The notes: generated from the letters alone by a model not told the origin. Counted from the first letter of the stretch, positions 47,321-57,299 are shown. The stretch is 64,000 bases of DNA from Ruminococcus hominis (GCF_014287355.1 NZ_JACOPE010000001.1:2170001-2234000), one strand, 5' to 3'. Made by a program: numbers and translations.

Positions 47321-47845
47321 CTAAAATCCTTCTTTTCTTCTGAGTTCCCGCATCTCGCGTCGCTTTTGTGCAGCCTCCCATTCGCCTCTTTGTTCTTCTG
47401 TCTCAATAATCAGCTCTGGAACCTGAATTGGATGATCATTTTCATCTAACGCTACCATTGTCAGATATGCTCTGTTAATTGGGCGTCTCATTCCTTGTTT
47501 ATCTTCCACATATGTATCCACACGCACTTCCATCGAAGTATTCCCAACATAAGTCACTCGTCCGATAATAACAACATGTTCCCCCAGATATGCACCTCTT
47601 ATAAATTTCAGATTATCGATGGATGCTGTAATACAATTTTCTCTTGTATGACGCATCGCCACAATACCTGCTGCTTCATCAATCCATTGAACCAACATTC
47701 CCCCAAATAATCTTCCTGCTGCATTCAAATGATTCGGACGAACAATATATACCGTCTCAACTCGAGATTCTTCCATCCGTCTTTGTTCACGCACTTTTAC
47801 ATTTTCCTCCAACTTTTTCACATATTTTTTTGCAATTAGTCTCAT
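47321..47845 (-). CDS. Acyl-CoA thioesterase, hotdog fold (YciA/YkhA type)
   Basis: 174 aa. Hydrolyses acyl-CoA. The catalytic region is PNHLNAAGRLFGGMLVQWIDEAAGI, where Asn and Asp are expected active-site residues, followed by TASIDNLKFI and YLTMVALDE. A basic N-terminus of about 25 residues precedes it. A GTG 17 codons in, with GGAGG upstream, is a possible shorter start. The C-terminus is Glu/Arg-rich. Confidence 0.9.
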   Translation of the reverse strand: MRLIAKKYVKKLEENVKVREQRRMEESRVETVYIVRPNHLNAAGRLFGGMLVQWIDEAAGIVAMRHTRENCITASIDNLKFIRGAYLGEHVVIIGRVTYVGNTSMEVRVDTYVEDKQGMRRPINRAYLTMVALDENDHPIQVPELIIETEEQRGEWEAAQKRREMRELRRKEGF

Positions 47846-47973
47846 TGTAACGCTTTACTCTCTTGTTTGAAAGTATTCTTTTTTATGTTTTACATAAGAT
47901 ACAATTTATTTTATCTGGTAAATTTATTTCCTTTCATGTATCATATAAAGTACATATGAAAAGAGGATTGCTT

Positions 47974-48753
47974 ATGAAAAACATAAAATTAACGATTCAA
48001 TATGATGGCACGCGCTATCAAGGATGGCAGAAACCTGGGAAGAAAGGAAATTCTAATACCATCTCCGGAAAACTTACAGAAGTGATTTCTCGAATCACTG
48101 ATGAAGAAACCACCTTATTTGCAGGTGCCAAAACAGACACAAATGTGCACGCTGATGCACAAATTGTAAATTTTAAGACAAACACTACATTATCTGCATT
48201 AAAATTAAAGCAAGAATTAAACCATTATCTTCCACAAGATATTGCTATTATTTCTGCCGAAGAGGTTTCTGAACGTTTTCATGCTTCATTAAATGCACAA
48301 ACAATCACTTATCTTTATCGTGTAAACTGTGCACCGGTTGCAGATGTATTTACAAGAAAATACAAGTACCACCTGCCGGATACATTAGATTTTAATGCTA
48401 TGCAGCATGCCTCAGAACAATTGCTTGGAAGACATGATTTCAAGCATTTTTCTTCTGGAAAGACAAAAAAATCAACCGAAAAAGATTTGCTTTCCATCGA
48501 AATTTTCAATGGATTTCATATTCCGAAAGATTTACTTCTAAAGTGTGAACAGCCATCTGATGCTGATTTTCTTTTTCTTCTAAAAGGAAATGATTTTCTA
48601 CATCAAATGCCACTTTACTTAACAGAAACGTTATTAGAAATAGGACTCGGCAGCCGAAACGCATCTTCCATTCCATTAATTTTTTCTGGAGAAGATACTG
48701 TTTCTAAACGTTGTCCTTCTCATGGACTCTTTCTTCATGAGATTACATACTAA
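47974..48753 (+). CDS. truA: Divergent TruA-like tRNA pseudouridine synthase
   Basis: 259 aa from the ATG at 47974 with AGAGGA upstream; the upstream open frame is rejected. The fold is clear: IQYDGTRYQGWQ, LNHYLPQDIAIISAEEV, RFHASLNAQTITYLYRV and a C-terminal CPSHGLFLHEI. The active-site motif, usually GRTDAGVHA, reads GAKTDTNVHA. It keeps the catalytic Asp but changes the neighbouring Arg and Gly. The normal late MVR segment reads MPLY. It is probably a second TruA paralog with altered substrate, or a weakly active form. Symbol is by family only. Confidence 0.8.
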   Translation: MKNIKLTIQYDGTRYQGWQKPGKKGNSNTISGKLTEVISRITDEETTLFAGAKTDTNVHADAQIVNFKTNTTLSALKLKQELNHYLPQDIAIISAEEVSERFHASLNAQTITYLYRVNCAPVADVFTRKYKYHLPDTLDFNAMQHASEQLLGRHDFKHFSSGKTKKSTEKDLLSIEIFNGFHIPKDLLLKCEQPSDADFLFLLKGNDFLHQMPLYLTETLLEIGLGSRNASSIPLIFSGEDTVSKRCPSHGLFLHEITY

Positions 48754-48772
48754 TAAATAAGGAGGAGTTTTC

Positions 48773-49711
48773 ATGCTATCATCAATGTCAATTTATTTTA
48801 TATTACTATACTTTTTTGTATATGGGTTTTTAGGCTGGTGTACTGAAGTTGGTTTCGCAGCCTTTAAAACACATCACTTTGTAAACCGAGGATTCTTAAA
48901 TGGTCCGATCTGTCCTATTTATGGAGTCGGAGTTACCGCTGTTATAACCATTCTAACTCCTTATAAATCAGATATTATTGTTCTCTATATTCTCTCCGTC
49001 GTCCTGGTAACAGTATTGGAAGGAGTTACCGGATGGGCTATGGATAAAATTTTTCATAATAAATGGTGGGATTATTCTGATATGCCATTAAACATCGGCG
49101 GATATGTATGTCTGTTATTTTCTATTGTATGGGGATTTGCATGTCTGTTTATTATTTATTTTATACAGCCGCTTGTTCATGATTTGCTTGCGTTCATCCC
49201 AACAATTGTCGGAATTATATTAATTATAATACTTGGAATCACTTTAATCGCAGACTTATATGTGACAGCTTCTACAATATTTAAATTTAATCGTCGTCTG
49301 GCCGCTATGGAGAAAATTGCTGCTGAGATGCATGAAATTTCTGAGCAGATTGGTCAAGAAATTTTTGAAAAGACAATCCGTGCTATGGATAGACAAGAAG
49401 CCTCAAAAGAAAAACTTGCTACTGCTACCGATGAGTTTAAAGAAAAAATGCAGGATACTGCTTCTGGATTGAAAGAAAAAACACAAGGAACTGCTTTTGA
49501 ATTAAAGGAACGTGCTTTGGATGCCCGCGAACGTTCACAGGAAATCAGCGAAGAACTGCGCAGCAGAATCGCATCTCTTCACACTCGTTATCATGAATCA
49601 ACGGATAAACCGGGTCGTATTTCCCGCCGTCTGATGAACGCATTTCCGAAAATGGAATCTCGTCAGCACAAAGAATCTCTTGAAGTATTAAAGAAACGCT
49701 GGAAACGATAA
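48773..49711 (+). CDS. Membrane protein with PF06541-type domain and helical tail
   Basis: 312 aa with AAGGAGGA upstream. Five or so membrane segments (about 8-170) match the putative ABC-transporter type IV/CmpB family: YGFLGWCTEVGFAA, VNRGFLNGPICPIYG, NKWWDYSDMPLNIGG. A long soluble helical tail (about 175-312) contains repeated KEKMQDTASGLKEKTQGTA-like units. Despite the family name no transport role is proven. It follows truA by 20 bp. Confidence 0.82.
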   Translation: MLSSMSIYFILLYFFVYGFLGWCTEVGFAAFKTHHFVNRGFLNGPICPIYGVGVTAVITILTPYKSDIIVLYILSVVLVTVLEGVTGWAMDKIFHNKWWDYSDMPLNIGGYVCLLFSIVWGFACLFIIYFIQPLVHDLLAFIPTIVGIILIIILGITLIADLYVTASTIFKFNRRLAAMEKIAAEMHEISEQIGQEIFEKTIRAMDRQEASKEKLATATDEFKEKMQDTASGLKEKTQGTAFELKERALDARERSQEISEELRSRIASLHTRYHESTDKPGRISRRLMNAFPKMESRQHKESLEVLKKRWKR

Positions 49712-49725
49712 TGTGTATTGTCTCA

Positions 49726-49765
49726 AAAAAGACAGGATGCAAATTAATTGCTTCCTGTCTTTTTT
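49726..49765. terminator. Bidirectional terminator between the membrane protein and malQ
   Basis: AAAGACAGGA pairs with TCCTGTCTTT, with A-run before and T-run after, so it can work on both strands. Confidence 0.85.
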
Positions 49766-49805
49766 ATGAAATAATCCTATTGATTTCTACATTTAAGAAA
49801 ATATC

Positions 49806-51278
49806 TTATCTTCCATATAACACTGTCATTTGTTTCATCTGCTCTACAAGTTCATCTGTCAACGCATCTTTATCCATTCTCCATACCCAGTTTCCACCTA
49901 GTGTAGATGGCGTATTGATTCTTGCACGCTCATCAAGACAGAGGTAATCCTGCATTGGAATCACACATAAATCTGCAACACTTCCCATTGCCATTGCAAT
50001 AAAATCCCATGAAAGAGTATCTTCATCTAATGCCGGCTTATGCAAATATTCTTTTGCATAAGTTCTACATTCTTTCGACACGTCATGATACCATGCTCTT
50101 GTAGTAGTATTGTCATGTGTTCCTGTATATACAACACAATTTTTCGGATACGTATGAGGGAGATAATTCCCAGACTCTCTGGAATCAAACGCGAACTGAA
50201 GCACCTTCATTCCCGGATATCCAGAGTCTTTCAATAACTGCAATACCGAATCTGTCAAAAAGCCAAGATCCTCTGCAATAATTTTTAATTCGCCAAGCTT
50301 TTCATTGATTGTATTGAACAGATCCATTCCCGGTCCCGGCTGCCAGCAACCATTCTCTGCTGTTTTACTTCCATAAGGAATTGCATAGTACTCATCAAAT
50401 CCACGAAAATGATCAATTCGTACTACATCGTATAACCGGAAACAATGTGCAATTCGTTCCAACCACCATGTATACCCTGTCTCTTTGTGATATTCCCAAT
50501 TATATAACGGATTTCCCCACAGCTGTCCTGTGGCTGAGAACCCATCCGGTGGGCATCCTGCTACTGCTGTTGGAAGATTTTCTTCATCAAACTGGAATAA
50601 TTTTGGATTTGCCCAAGTGTCTGCACTGTCAAACGCAACATAAATTGGAATATCTCCAATAATTTCAATTCCTTTTTCATTGGCATAATCATGTAGTTTC
50701 TTCCATTGACATGCAAATTTATATTGCTGGAACTGATAAAATCCGATTTCATCTTTCAATTCTTCTTCGGCTTTTTTCATATACTCTGGAAGACGGTTAC
50801 GATAACCTTCCTCCCACTCAATCCAACTTACTCCACCTTGCCAATCTTTAATTGCCATGTACAAACAGTAATCTGTCAGCCATTCTTCATTTTCTTTTAT
50901 AAATTTTTCATATTCCTTATCCGGGCTAAAACGTTCATACGCTTTTCGAAGCAGTTTAAAACGATTAAAATACATTTTTTCATAATCGATTTCATCAGCC
51001 TTGTTTCCAAAATCTGCTGCATCGCATTCATCCTTCGTCAACAGACCTTCTTTGATCAGACTTTCCAGATCAATAAAATATGGATTTCCCGCAAATGTTG
51101 AAAAAGACTGGTACGGAGAGTCGCCATATCCCGTAGGACCAAGTGGCAGAATCTGCCACTTTTTTTGTCCTGCTTCTTTCAACTGATCCACAAAAGTATA
51201 TGCTTCTTTTGAAAAACAACCGATCCCATATTTTGACGGAAGAGAAAATATTGGTAATAACACTCCACTTTCTCGCAT
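49806..51278 (-). CDS. malQ: 4-alpha-glucanotransferase
   Basis: 490 aa, GH77. It transfers maltooligosaccharide units, helping glycogen or maltodextrin breakdown with GlgP. PLGPTGYGDSPYQSFSTFAGNPYFIDL, the nucleophile Asp in VRIDHFRGFDEY, the acid/base Glu in IIAEDLGFL and VYTGTHDNTT are all present. Downstream of glgP by about 50 bp. Confidence 0.97.
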   Translation of the reverse strand: MRESGVLLPIFSLPSKYGIGCFSKEAYTFVDQLKEAGQKKWQILPLGPTGYGDSPYQSFSTFAGNPYFIDLESLIKEGLLTKDECDAADFGNKADEIDYEKMYFNRFKLLRKAYERFSPDKEYEKFIKENEEWLTDYCLYMAIKDWQGGVSWIEWEEGYRNRLPEYMKKAEEELKDEIGFYQFQQYKFACQWKKLHDYANEKGIEIIGDIPIYVAFDSADTWANPKLFQFDEENLPTAVAGCPPDGFSATGQLWGNPLYNWEYHKETGYTWWLERIAHCFRLYDVVRIDHFRGFDEYYAIPYGSKTAENGCWQPGPGMDLFNTINEKLGELKIIAEDLGFLTDSVLQLLKDSGYPGMKVLQFAFDSRESGNYLPHTYPKNCVVYTGTHDNTTTRAWYHDVSKECRTYAKEYLHKPALDEDTLSWDFIAMAMGSVADLCVIPMQDYLCLDERARINTPSTLGGNWVWRMDKDALTDELVEQMKQMTVLYGR

Positions 51279-51329
51279 TTTGTTTCCTCTTTTCTTTCTT
51301 GCTTCTGTTTATTTTACAAACAATATAAT

Positions 51330-53585
51330 TTACTGTACATGCCAAATATCATTGTTATACTCTGCAATTGTACGGTCAGATGAGAAATATCCTGCTTTTG
51401 AGATATTTACTACCATCTTCTCGGCCCATGCTTTACGATCTTCATACGCTTTCAATGCTTCTTCCTTCTTTGCTGCATAAGCTTTGAAATCAAGAAGTGT
51501 CATAAACCAGTCTTTATTTAACAACTCATTTTTCAATCTTGTCAAATTCTCTTCATGTCCGATTGCAAGTAATTGCTCTGATGTGATAAAGTCTACTGCT
51601 GCCTTGATGTCCGCATCTTCCTCATAGAATTTCTTTGACACATAATCAGCTTTTGCATAGTGTTCAATAACTTCTTCACTTGAAGCACCAAATACAAAAA
51701 TGTTATCGTCTCCAACAAGCTCATGGATTTCCACATTTGCCCCGTCTTCTGTTCCAAGTGTCAGTGCTCCATTTAACATAAATTTCATATTACCTGTTCC
51801 ACTTGCCTCTTTTGATGCCAGTGAAATCTGTTCAGAAATATCACAAGCCGGAATCAGTTTTTCTGCTTTTGTCACGTTGTAGTTTTCTACCATAACAACC
51901 TTCAGATATGGACTTACTTCTGGATCATTGTTGATCAATTCCTGAAGACATAAAATCAAATGAATAATATCTTTTGCAATAACATATGCAGGAGCTGCTT
52001 TTGCCCCAAAAATAACTGTAATTGGTGTAGATGGTTTTTTCCCTGCTTTAATTTCCAGATATTTATGGATTATATACAGTGCATTCATCTGCTGACGTTT
52101 GTACTCATGCAGACGTTTGATCTGAATATCAAAAATTGACTCTGGATTTAATTCTACACCCTGGGTTTTCTTCAAATATTCGCAAAGTGCTTTTTTATTT
52201 TCTTTTTTCACTTCAAGTAACTGGTCTAATACATTTGCATCTTCTTTATATGCCAGTAATTTTTCCAGCCCGTTTGCATCATTTCGATACTCTTTTCCAA
52301 TCACCTTATCAAGCAGTTCTGTCAGTCCTGGATTGCAGTGAATCAACCAGCGACGGAATGTAATTCCATTTGTCTTATTATTAAATTTTTCTGGATAAAT
52401 CTGGTAAAATGGATTCAATTCTGTCTCTTTGAGGATCGCTGTATGCAAAGATGCAACTCCGTTTACACTAAATCCATAATGAATATCAATATGTGCCATA
52501 TGAACTACATCATTTTTATCTATAATCACAACTCTTTCATCATCAAATTTTCTTCTTACTTTATCATCTAAAATTTCAATGATCGGAACAAGCTGTGGTA
52601 CAACTTTGTTCAAGTAAGCGATTGGCCATTTTTCCAATGCCTCTGCAAGAATTGTATGATTTGTATATGCACATGTGTTTGATACAATTTCAATTGCCTC
52701 ATCCATTGCAATTCCACGCTCTACTAACAAACGGATTAATTCTGGAATTACCATTGTCGGATGTGTATCATTAATCTGGATTACTGCATAGTCTGCTAAA
52801 TCATGTAAATTGCATCCACGGGCAACACACTCGTCCAAAATCAGCTGTGCACCATTGCTTACCATGAAATACTGCTGATAAATACGGAGAAGACGACCAT
52901 TATCATCACTGTCATCAGGATATAAGAATAATGTCAGATTCTTTGCAATATCTTCTTTGTTAAATGTAATTCCATCTTTTACGATTGTTTCATCTACGGA
53001 ATCTATATCAAATAAATGAAGTTTATTTGTCTGATTATTGTATCCTGTAACTTCAATGTCATACATTCTTGACTGTAATTTCAAATCACCAAATGTAACC
53101 GGATATGTCACATCTGTTTTTGTAAGCCAGCTTTCTTTTTCAATCCATGGATTTGGCACTGCTTTCTGCAATTCGTCTTCAAATTCCTGTTTGAATAATC
53201 CTAAATGATAATTCAGCCCAATTCCATCTCCACTAATTCCCAAAGTTGCGATTGAATCAAGAAAACATGCTGCCAGTCTTCCAAGTCCGCCGTTTCCAAG
53301 AGATGGTTCTGGCTCTACTTCTTCAATCTCGCAAATATCTTTTCCATTTGCTGCAAGCAGCTCTCTTACTTCGTCATAAATCCCAAGGTTAATCATGTTA
53401 TTAGAAAGCAATTTTCCAATCAAAAACTCTGCTGAAATATAATAAATTTTTTTCTTTGTAGCCGGAGCTTCTTTTTCTTTTGCCATTTCCTGCACAATAC
53501 TTAAAAGTGCATAATAAATTTCTGTATTTGAAGCTGTATCCACTGATTTTCCAAGTTTCTGCTGCAATAATTCCTGAATCTTCAT
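51330..53585 (-). CDS. glgP: Glycogen/maltodextrin phosphorylase
   Basis: 751 aa from the ATG at 53585 (AAAGGAGA upstream). The open frame continues 38 codons upstream across the promoter and is rejected. GT35, releases glucose-1-phosphate. [16 protein letters not shown] near the N-terminus, [21 protein letters not shown] and the PLP lysine in [23 protein letters not shown] are diagnostic. Shorter than the animal-type enzyme, typical of Firmicutes. Probably an operon with malQ. Confidence 0.96.
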   Translation of the reverse strand: MKIQELLQQKLGKSVDTASNTEIYYALLSIVQEMAKEKEAPATKKKIYYISAEFLIGKLLSNNMINLGIYDEVRELLAANGKDICEIEEVEPEPSLGNGGLGRLAACFLDSIATLGISGDGIGLNYHLGLFKQEFEDELQKAVPNPWIEKESWLTKTDVTYPVTFGDLKLQSRMYDIEVTGYNNQTNKLHLFDIDSVDETIVKDGITFNKEDIAKNLTLFLYPDDSDDNGRLLRIYQQYFMVSNGAQLILDECVARGCNLHDLADYAVIQINDTHPTMVIPELIRLLVERGIAMDEAIEIVSNTCAYTNHTILAEALEKWPIAYLNKVVPQLVPIIEILDDKVRRKFDDERVVIIDKNDVVHMAHIDIHYGFSVNGVASLHTAILKETELNPFYQIYPEKFNNKTNGITFRRWLIHCNPGLTELLDKVIGKEYRNDANGLEKLLAYKEDANVLDQLLEVKKENKKALCEYLKKTQGVELNPESIFDIQIKRLHEYKRQQMNALYIIHKYLEIKAGKKPSTPITVIFGAKAAPAYVIAKDIIHLILCLQELINNDPEVSPYLKVVMVENYNVTKAEKLIPACDISEQISLASKEASGTGNMKFMLNGALTLGTEDGANVEIHELVGDDNIFVFGASSEEVIEHYAKADYVSKKFYEEDADIKAAVDFITSEQLLAIGHEENLTRLKNELLNKDWFMTLLDFKAYAAKKEEALKAYEDRKAWAEKMVVNISKAGYFSSDRTIAEYNNDIWHVQ

Positions 53586-53678
53586 AAATGTGATTCTCCT
53601 TTCAAACATTTGCTTGTTTTCATTTTCTATATGTATTTTAATATGATTATATTTATTTTTCTTGCAAAATGCTCTTAT

Positions 53679-53715
53679 TTTATAGTACAATACTATCAAT
53701 TTTACAAATGATAGT
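53679..53715 (-). promoter_or_regulatory. glgP promoter with overlapping dyad
   Basis: TTGTAA (53702-53707), 17 bp, TATAAA (53679-53684) on the minus strand. A 7-bp inverted repeat ACTATCA/TGATAGT (53692-53698 and 53709-53715) straddles the -35 box and looks like an operator. The divergent AraC gene begins 60 bp away. Confidence 0.6.
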
Positions 53716-53776
53716 TTTTAACAATCCAATCTTTTACTTTTGATAACATTTTTTGCAAAATGAAAGGAGCTCTATT

Positions 53777-54667
53777 ATGAATATGAATGAATATCAAAAT
53801 TATCATGAATCAAAATCGCATACTAACATAGAATTTCCTTACAACACTTATCTCTGCTGTATTCCTGTAGATTTTAATCAGGTTCCGCTTCATTGGCATG
53901 AAGAACTGGAATTTATCGTAATCACGAAAGGATGTGGGACCATATCTGTAGATTTCCATTCTCAATTAGTCTCCGCCGGTGATATTGTATTTGTACGCCC
54001 GGGGCAATTGCATTCTATAGAACAAAAAGAACATTTCCGCATGGAATATGAAAATATTCTTCTTGATCCTGCCATGTTAATAAGCGGAGAGCAAGATTTA
54101 TGTGCACAGCAGTTTATTCTTCCACTTTTAAACAACCACATTCGAACTGAAACATTTTTTACTCCTGCGCTTCCTTATTATTCAGGAATCGCATCCTGCA
54201 TCCGGGAAATCGATCAGTTGTGTGATATACGCCCCAAAGGATATCAATTAGCTGTAAAAGGAAGACTTTTTCAACTCATGTACCTTCTTATATCTAACCA
54301 GATAAGTAAAAAAAATATTTCAAGTGCCCGTTCAAAATCACTGGACAAATTGAAAATGATTTTAAAATATGTAGAAGAACATTACGATGAACCAACTACC
54401 ATTGATGATATGGCTGACCTAACTCATTATAGTAAATCGCATTTTATGAAATTTTTCAAATCGCATATGGGAATGGGATTTATTGAATATTTAAATGATT
54501 ACCGACTCACCATTGCCGCACGCCAGCTTGTATCTTCCGATGAATCAATCCTTACAGTTGCATCTCTTTCCGGATTTGATAATCTTTCTTATTTTAATAG
54601 ATTGTTTCGAAGAAAATATCACACTACTCCGGGGGCATATCGCAAGAAAACAGCTTCTGACGAATAA
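53777..54667 (+). CDS. AraC family transcriptional regulator with cupin sensor
   Basis: 296 aa from the ATG at 53777 with AAAGGAG upstream. The N-terminal cupin (about 25-165) has PLHWHEELEFIVITKGCG and FVRPGQLHS. The C-terminal double HTH (about 195-292) has TIDDMADLTHYSKSHFMKFFK and VASLSGFDNLSYFNRLFRRKYHTTPGAYR. Divergent from glgP-malQ, so it likely controls glucan use. The sugar ligand is unknown. Confidence 0.9.
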   Translation: MNMNEYQNYHESKSHTNIEFPYNTYLCCIPVDFNQVPLHWHEELEFIVITKGCGTISVDFHSQLVSAGDIVFVRPGQLHSIEQKEHFRMEYENILLDPAMLISGEQDLCAQQFILPLLNNHIRTETFFTPALPYYSGIASCIREIDQLCDIRPKGYQLAVKGRLFQLMYLLISNQISKKNISSARSKSLDKLKMILKYVEEHYDEPTTIDDMADLTHYSKSHFMKFFKSHMGMGFIEYLNDYRLTIAARQLVSSDESILTVASLSGFDNLSYFNRLFRRKYHTTPGAYRKKTASDE

Positions 54668-54679
54668 TTCCTCATAACC

Positions 54680-54716
54680 AAAAAGATGACACGCCCGAGA
54701 ACATGTCATCTTTTTT
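54680..54716. terminator. Bidirectional terminator between AraC gene and PHP gene
   Basis: AAAAGATGACA pairs with TGTCATCTTTT, with flanking A and T runs, between convergent genes. Confidence 0.88.
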
Positions 54717-54723
54717 ATCTGTA

Positions 54724-55545
54724 TTATTCCTTGCCTTGCAAGTATAATTCAATTGGATCAATCGGATCAAACGGATTCTCCTCTTCCATCTTGGAATTCC
54801 TTCCATGCCTCCTTAAGAGCTCCCCACTCTTATTATAAACCCAGAATGAATATGCCAGAATCTTATTGATCTTTCCCATCTTTTCTTTTGTTGTCTTCGT
54901 ATAGAATGTACCACCAACCTGAAATTTTGTCTTTTTGTGAATCATAGAAATCAATTCTGTTTCACATGTTACAGGCTCAGGTAAAATAGTATATGCTTTT
55001 CCAATACAATCTGTCTTATGGGAATCACTTCCGCCCACTTTCACTTTTCCATATTTTTCCGCAAGCTTCATTGCACCATCATTCGACTCGGGAGACTCAC
55101 AGCAATTAAATGCCTCGACAAAATCAAATCGTTTCATCAATTCCGGGGACTTGTAAAAACGTTTTGTATTCGTAAAGCTTAAATACTTTTCACCACATGG
55201 ATGTGCCGGTCCCAATACACCTCCATTACGATGTACCAAATCGATCAGCACCGGTGCCGGCATTCCACGAAGCTCCAGAAGCTTCATCTTCACACCTTCC
55301 GGCATAATCACAAGAATATGTCCTGCATCCCTCGTATCATACTCAATTCCTTTTAACACTACAAAATCTGTGTGTCGTTTTCCTTTGATATGTTCTTTCC
55401 AATAACGATATCCGTTATACGTGTTATGGTCTGTTATGACCATTCCCTGAAATCCTTTTTCTTTTAAGATCGTAATATATTCTTCTACGCTAACCCTACT
55501 GTCAACAGAGCCTTCTTTTACATGGCAGTGCATATCAATTTTCAT
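54724..55545 (-). CDS. PHP-domain phosphoesterase
   Basis: 273 aa from the ATG at 55545 (GGGG 9 bp upstream). Metal-binding PHP motifs are IDMHCHVKEG at the N-terminus, VITDHNTYNG, GPAHPCGE and VGGSDSHKT. The C-terminal third (about 215-273) is basic and lies outside the core. Such single-domain proteins hydrolyse phosphoesters such as pAp or nucleotide diphosphates; the substrate here is not evident. Confidence 0.85.
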   Translation of the reverse strand: MKIDMHCHVKEGSVDSRVSVEEYITILKEKGFQGMVITDHNTYNGYRYWKEHIKGKRHTDFVVLKGIEYDTRDAGHILVIMPEGVKMKLLELRGMPAPVLIDLVHRNGGVLGPAHPCGEKYLSFTNTKRFYKSPELMKRFDFVEAFNCCESPESNDGAMKLAEKYGKVKVGGSDSHKTDCIGKAYTILPEPVTCETELISMIHKKTKFQVGGTFYTKTTKEKMGKINKILAYSFWVYNKSGELLRRHGRNSKMEEENPFDPIDPIELYLQGKE

Positions 55546-55601
55546 ACGAAGCATCCCCTTTGCCTTTTCTTACTGTCTGCTATCTATGCAGTACAGTTGT
55601 A

Positions 55602-56528
55602 TTACTTATCATCATCTGTAATAATAATAAAATCATCATCATCTTCCAGATCATCTAAATCTGTATAATCGTCTGGATTGTAGCCGTCAACATAATCACT
55701 TTCTTCTTCATCTTCATATTCTTCGTCATCCAAATCGATTTCATCCAGATAACTCAAGTCTGGTTCTTTCTTCGGCTTGTCATCCGGTTTATCATCTGAC
55801 TTATCGTCCGGCTCGTCATCTAACAAAATGGCATCATCGAACATAGCTCTTGCTTTTTCTACCTCATTCTCTGTAGAATTCTGTTCTCTTATCTCAGCTG
55901 CTTTTTTCAAATTCTTCTTTTTACGCTTACCGGATTCCAGTGTGAATTGAATTATACCACCGACAATTGCAACCAGTACCATGATTCCGTATCCGAAAAT
56001 TGGATTATCAAACTCCGCCAATGTAGCAATTGCATCCCCTGCGAGCACTCCACCGAGTATACTTGTCACAACAATCATGATTGGTTCTACAAACTTCAAT
56101 GCCAGTAATGCGATGACAAGGCCAATTGCCAGACATACACCCAGGAAAATCCAATCCTGTGGATTCACGAACAGGATTGCAATGTAAGTTCCTGTCAGAA
56201 GTGCCATCAAAAATATTCCAAAACGATAAAAAAATCCTGCCAGAAATGCCAATACAATTCCGCCTCCAATGGTTGCTCCTACCACAATCATCGGTTCTAA
56301 TCCTGCTAATTCTGTCACAGCAAAACCAATTCCGGCACCTGCAACAAGTCCAAGAAGTGCACTCCACAAACGAATCAGTTTTAAACCAAACATACTTAAA
56401 AATATACCTATCACAGTTGTAACAATCAGCGCAATCATCATGTTTTCACTTACAACCTGATTCACTGTATCTGAATTTACACTTTTAAGATATTGATATA
56501 CTTGATCAGCTATTGTACTTATGTCCAT
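55602..56528 (-). CDS. DUF4203/TMEM198-like membrane protein with Asp-rich tail
   Basis: 308 aa. About seven membrane segments between residues 28 and 198, rich in Gly and Ala (AGAGIGFAVTELAG, IGGGIVLAFLAGFFYRFG). A basic KRKKKNLKK stretch then leads into a tail of about 100 residues that is almost all Asp and Glu, with DDKSDDKPDDKPKKEPD repeats. It ends in DDDDFIIITDDDK. The tail should be cytosolic and could bind cations or basic proteins. Function unknown. Confidence 0.78.
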   Translation of the reverse strand: MDISTIADQVYQYLKSVNSDTVNQVVSENMMIALIVTTVIGIFLSMFGLKLIRLWSALLGLVAGAGIGFAVTELAGLEPMIVVGATIGGGIVLAFLAGFFYRFGIFLMALLTGTYIAILFVNPQDWIFLGVCLAIGLVIALLALKFVEPIMIVVTSILGGVLAGDAIATLAEFDNPIFGYGIMVLVAIVGGIIQFTLESGKRKKKNLKKAAEIREQNSTENEVEKARAMFDDAILLDDEPDDKSDDKPDDKPKKEPDLSYLDEIDLDDEEYEDEEESDYVDGYNPDDYTDLDDLEDDDDFIIITDDDK

Positions 56529-56711
56529 CTTAATCTCTCCTCTTTTATACTTATAGTTCCCCGTATGTTTCTGTATCTTTTTCTTTTGATACTATTCTTA
56601 TTTTATCAATTTTTACATTGTTATACAAGTAAATCAAACGAAGTTCACAAGATGTACACGAAAAAATTTTTTCTGTTTAAAAACCTCAAAAAGCATTTCC
56701 TATCGTATAAA

Positions 56712-57098
56712 AAAGCAAAAAGTAAGAGCCGATACGATTATTCATCCGATTCATATCAGCCCTTACTTTATATGTAATTTTTTATTCATTTAATATGCTG
56801 GTGGTCTATACCTCCTATTCTTTTCTATTCTTACGATTCGTTCTCTGATGAGAATCACGTTCGAAATAGATTTTACTTCTCTCATAACTTTCTCGTCATT
56901 ATGATCTTTCTCTATCTCTTCTCACCCAATATCGAGAATCCTTCATAAGTGGAACTTACTGAATATTTTTTGAAGAAGACCTTTTTCCATCTCTTTCAAT
57001 GATTTTTTACTTTTCTTTTATCTTAGCTAATAAGATTTATTTATCACTCTTTCAGATGTTTTTGTCTGTTCAATTGTATTCGTTCAGTTCTTTTTGTT
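56712..57098 (-). ncRNA. Candidate orphan transcript of about 390 nt
   Basis: Between the acid-tailed membrane protein and asnA, the minus strand has a consensus promoter (57105-57133) and a long terminator (56720-56768; AAGTAAGGGCTGATA pairs with TATCGGCTCTTACTT with one G-T pair, followed by TTTTTGCTTTTTT). Between them is purine-rich sequence with no frame longer than about 31 codons. The short frames (15, 15 and 31 codons) lack good ribosome binding sites. It could be a regulatory RNA, a string of tiny peptides or a decayed gene. It is not tmRNA, RNase P RNA or SRP RNA by any motif I can see. Confidence 0.5.
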
Positions 57099-57104
57099 GA
57101 CTTT

Positions 57105-57133
57105 ATATTAACATTCATTTTCGTTTTTGTCAA
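57105..57133 (-). promoter_or_regulatory. Strong promoter of the orphan transcript
   Basis: TTGACA (57128-57133), 17 bp, TAATAT (57105-57110). GTTGAC around the -35 box and GTCAAC just past the -10 box form an inverted repeat that could be an operator. Confidence 0.7.
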
Positions 57134-57270
57134 CATATTTTCTGTTTTATTTTATATTTTTATTTAATTGTCAGTTTTCTATTGTTTTTCTTTTTATTTT
57201 TTCTGTCTTGTATTATCCGATTTCTATTAGCATTTCTATTATTTATAAAAATGTACTTGAAACACATTTA

Positions 57271-57299
57271 TTGACTTTTTTTTTAAGAATCAGTACAAT
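57271..57299 (+). promoter_or_regulatory. Promoter of asnA
   Basis: TTGACT (57271-57276), 17 bp, TACAAT (57294-57299), 70 bp upstream of asnA. The short leader has a 7-bp ATAAGAG/CTCTTAT hairpin and no T-box. Confidence 0.65.

Noticed and set aside
53586..53699. 38-codon N-terminal extension of glgP
   Set aside because: It overlaps the likely promoter; homology-like sequence and the ribosome site begin at 53585.
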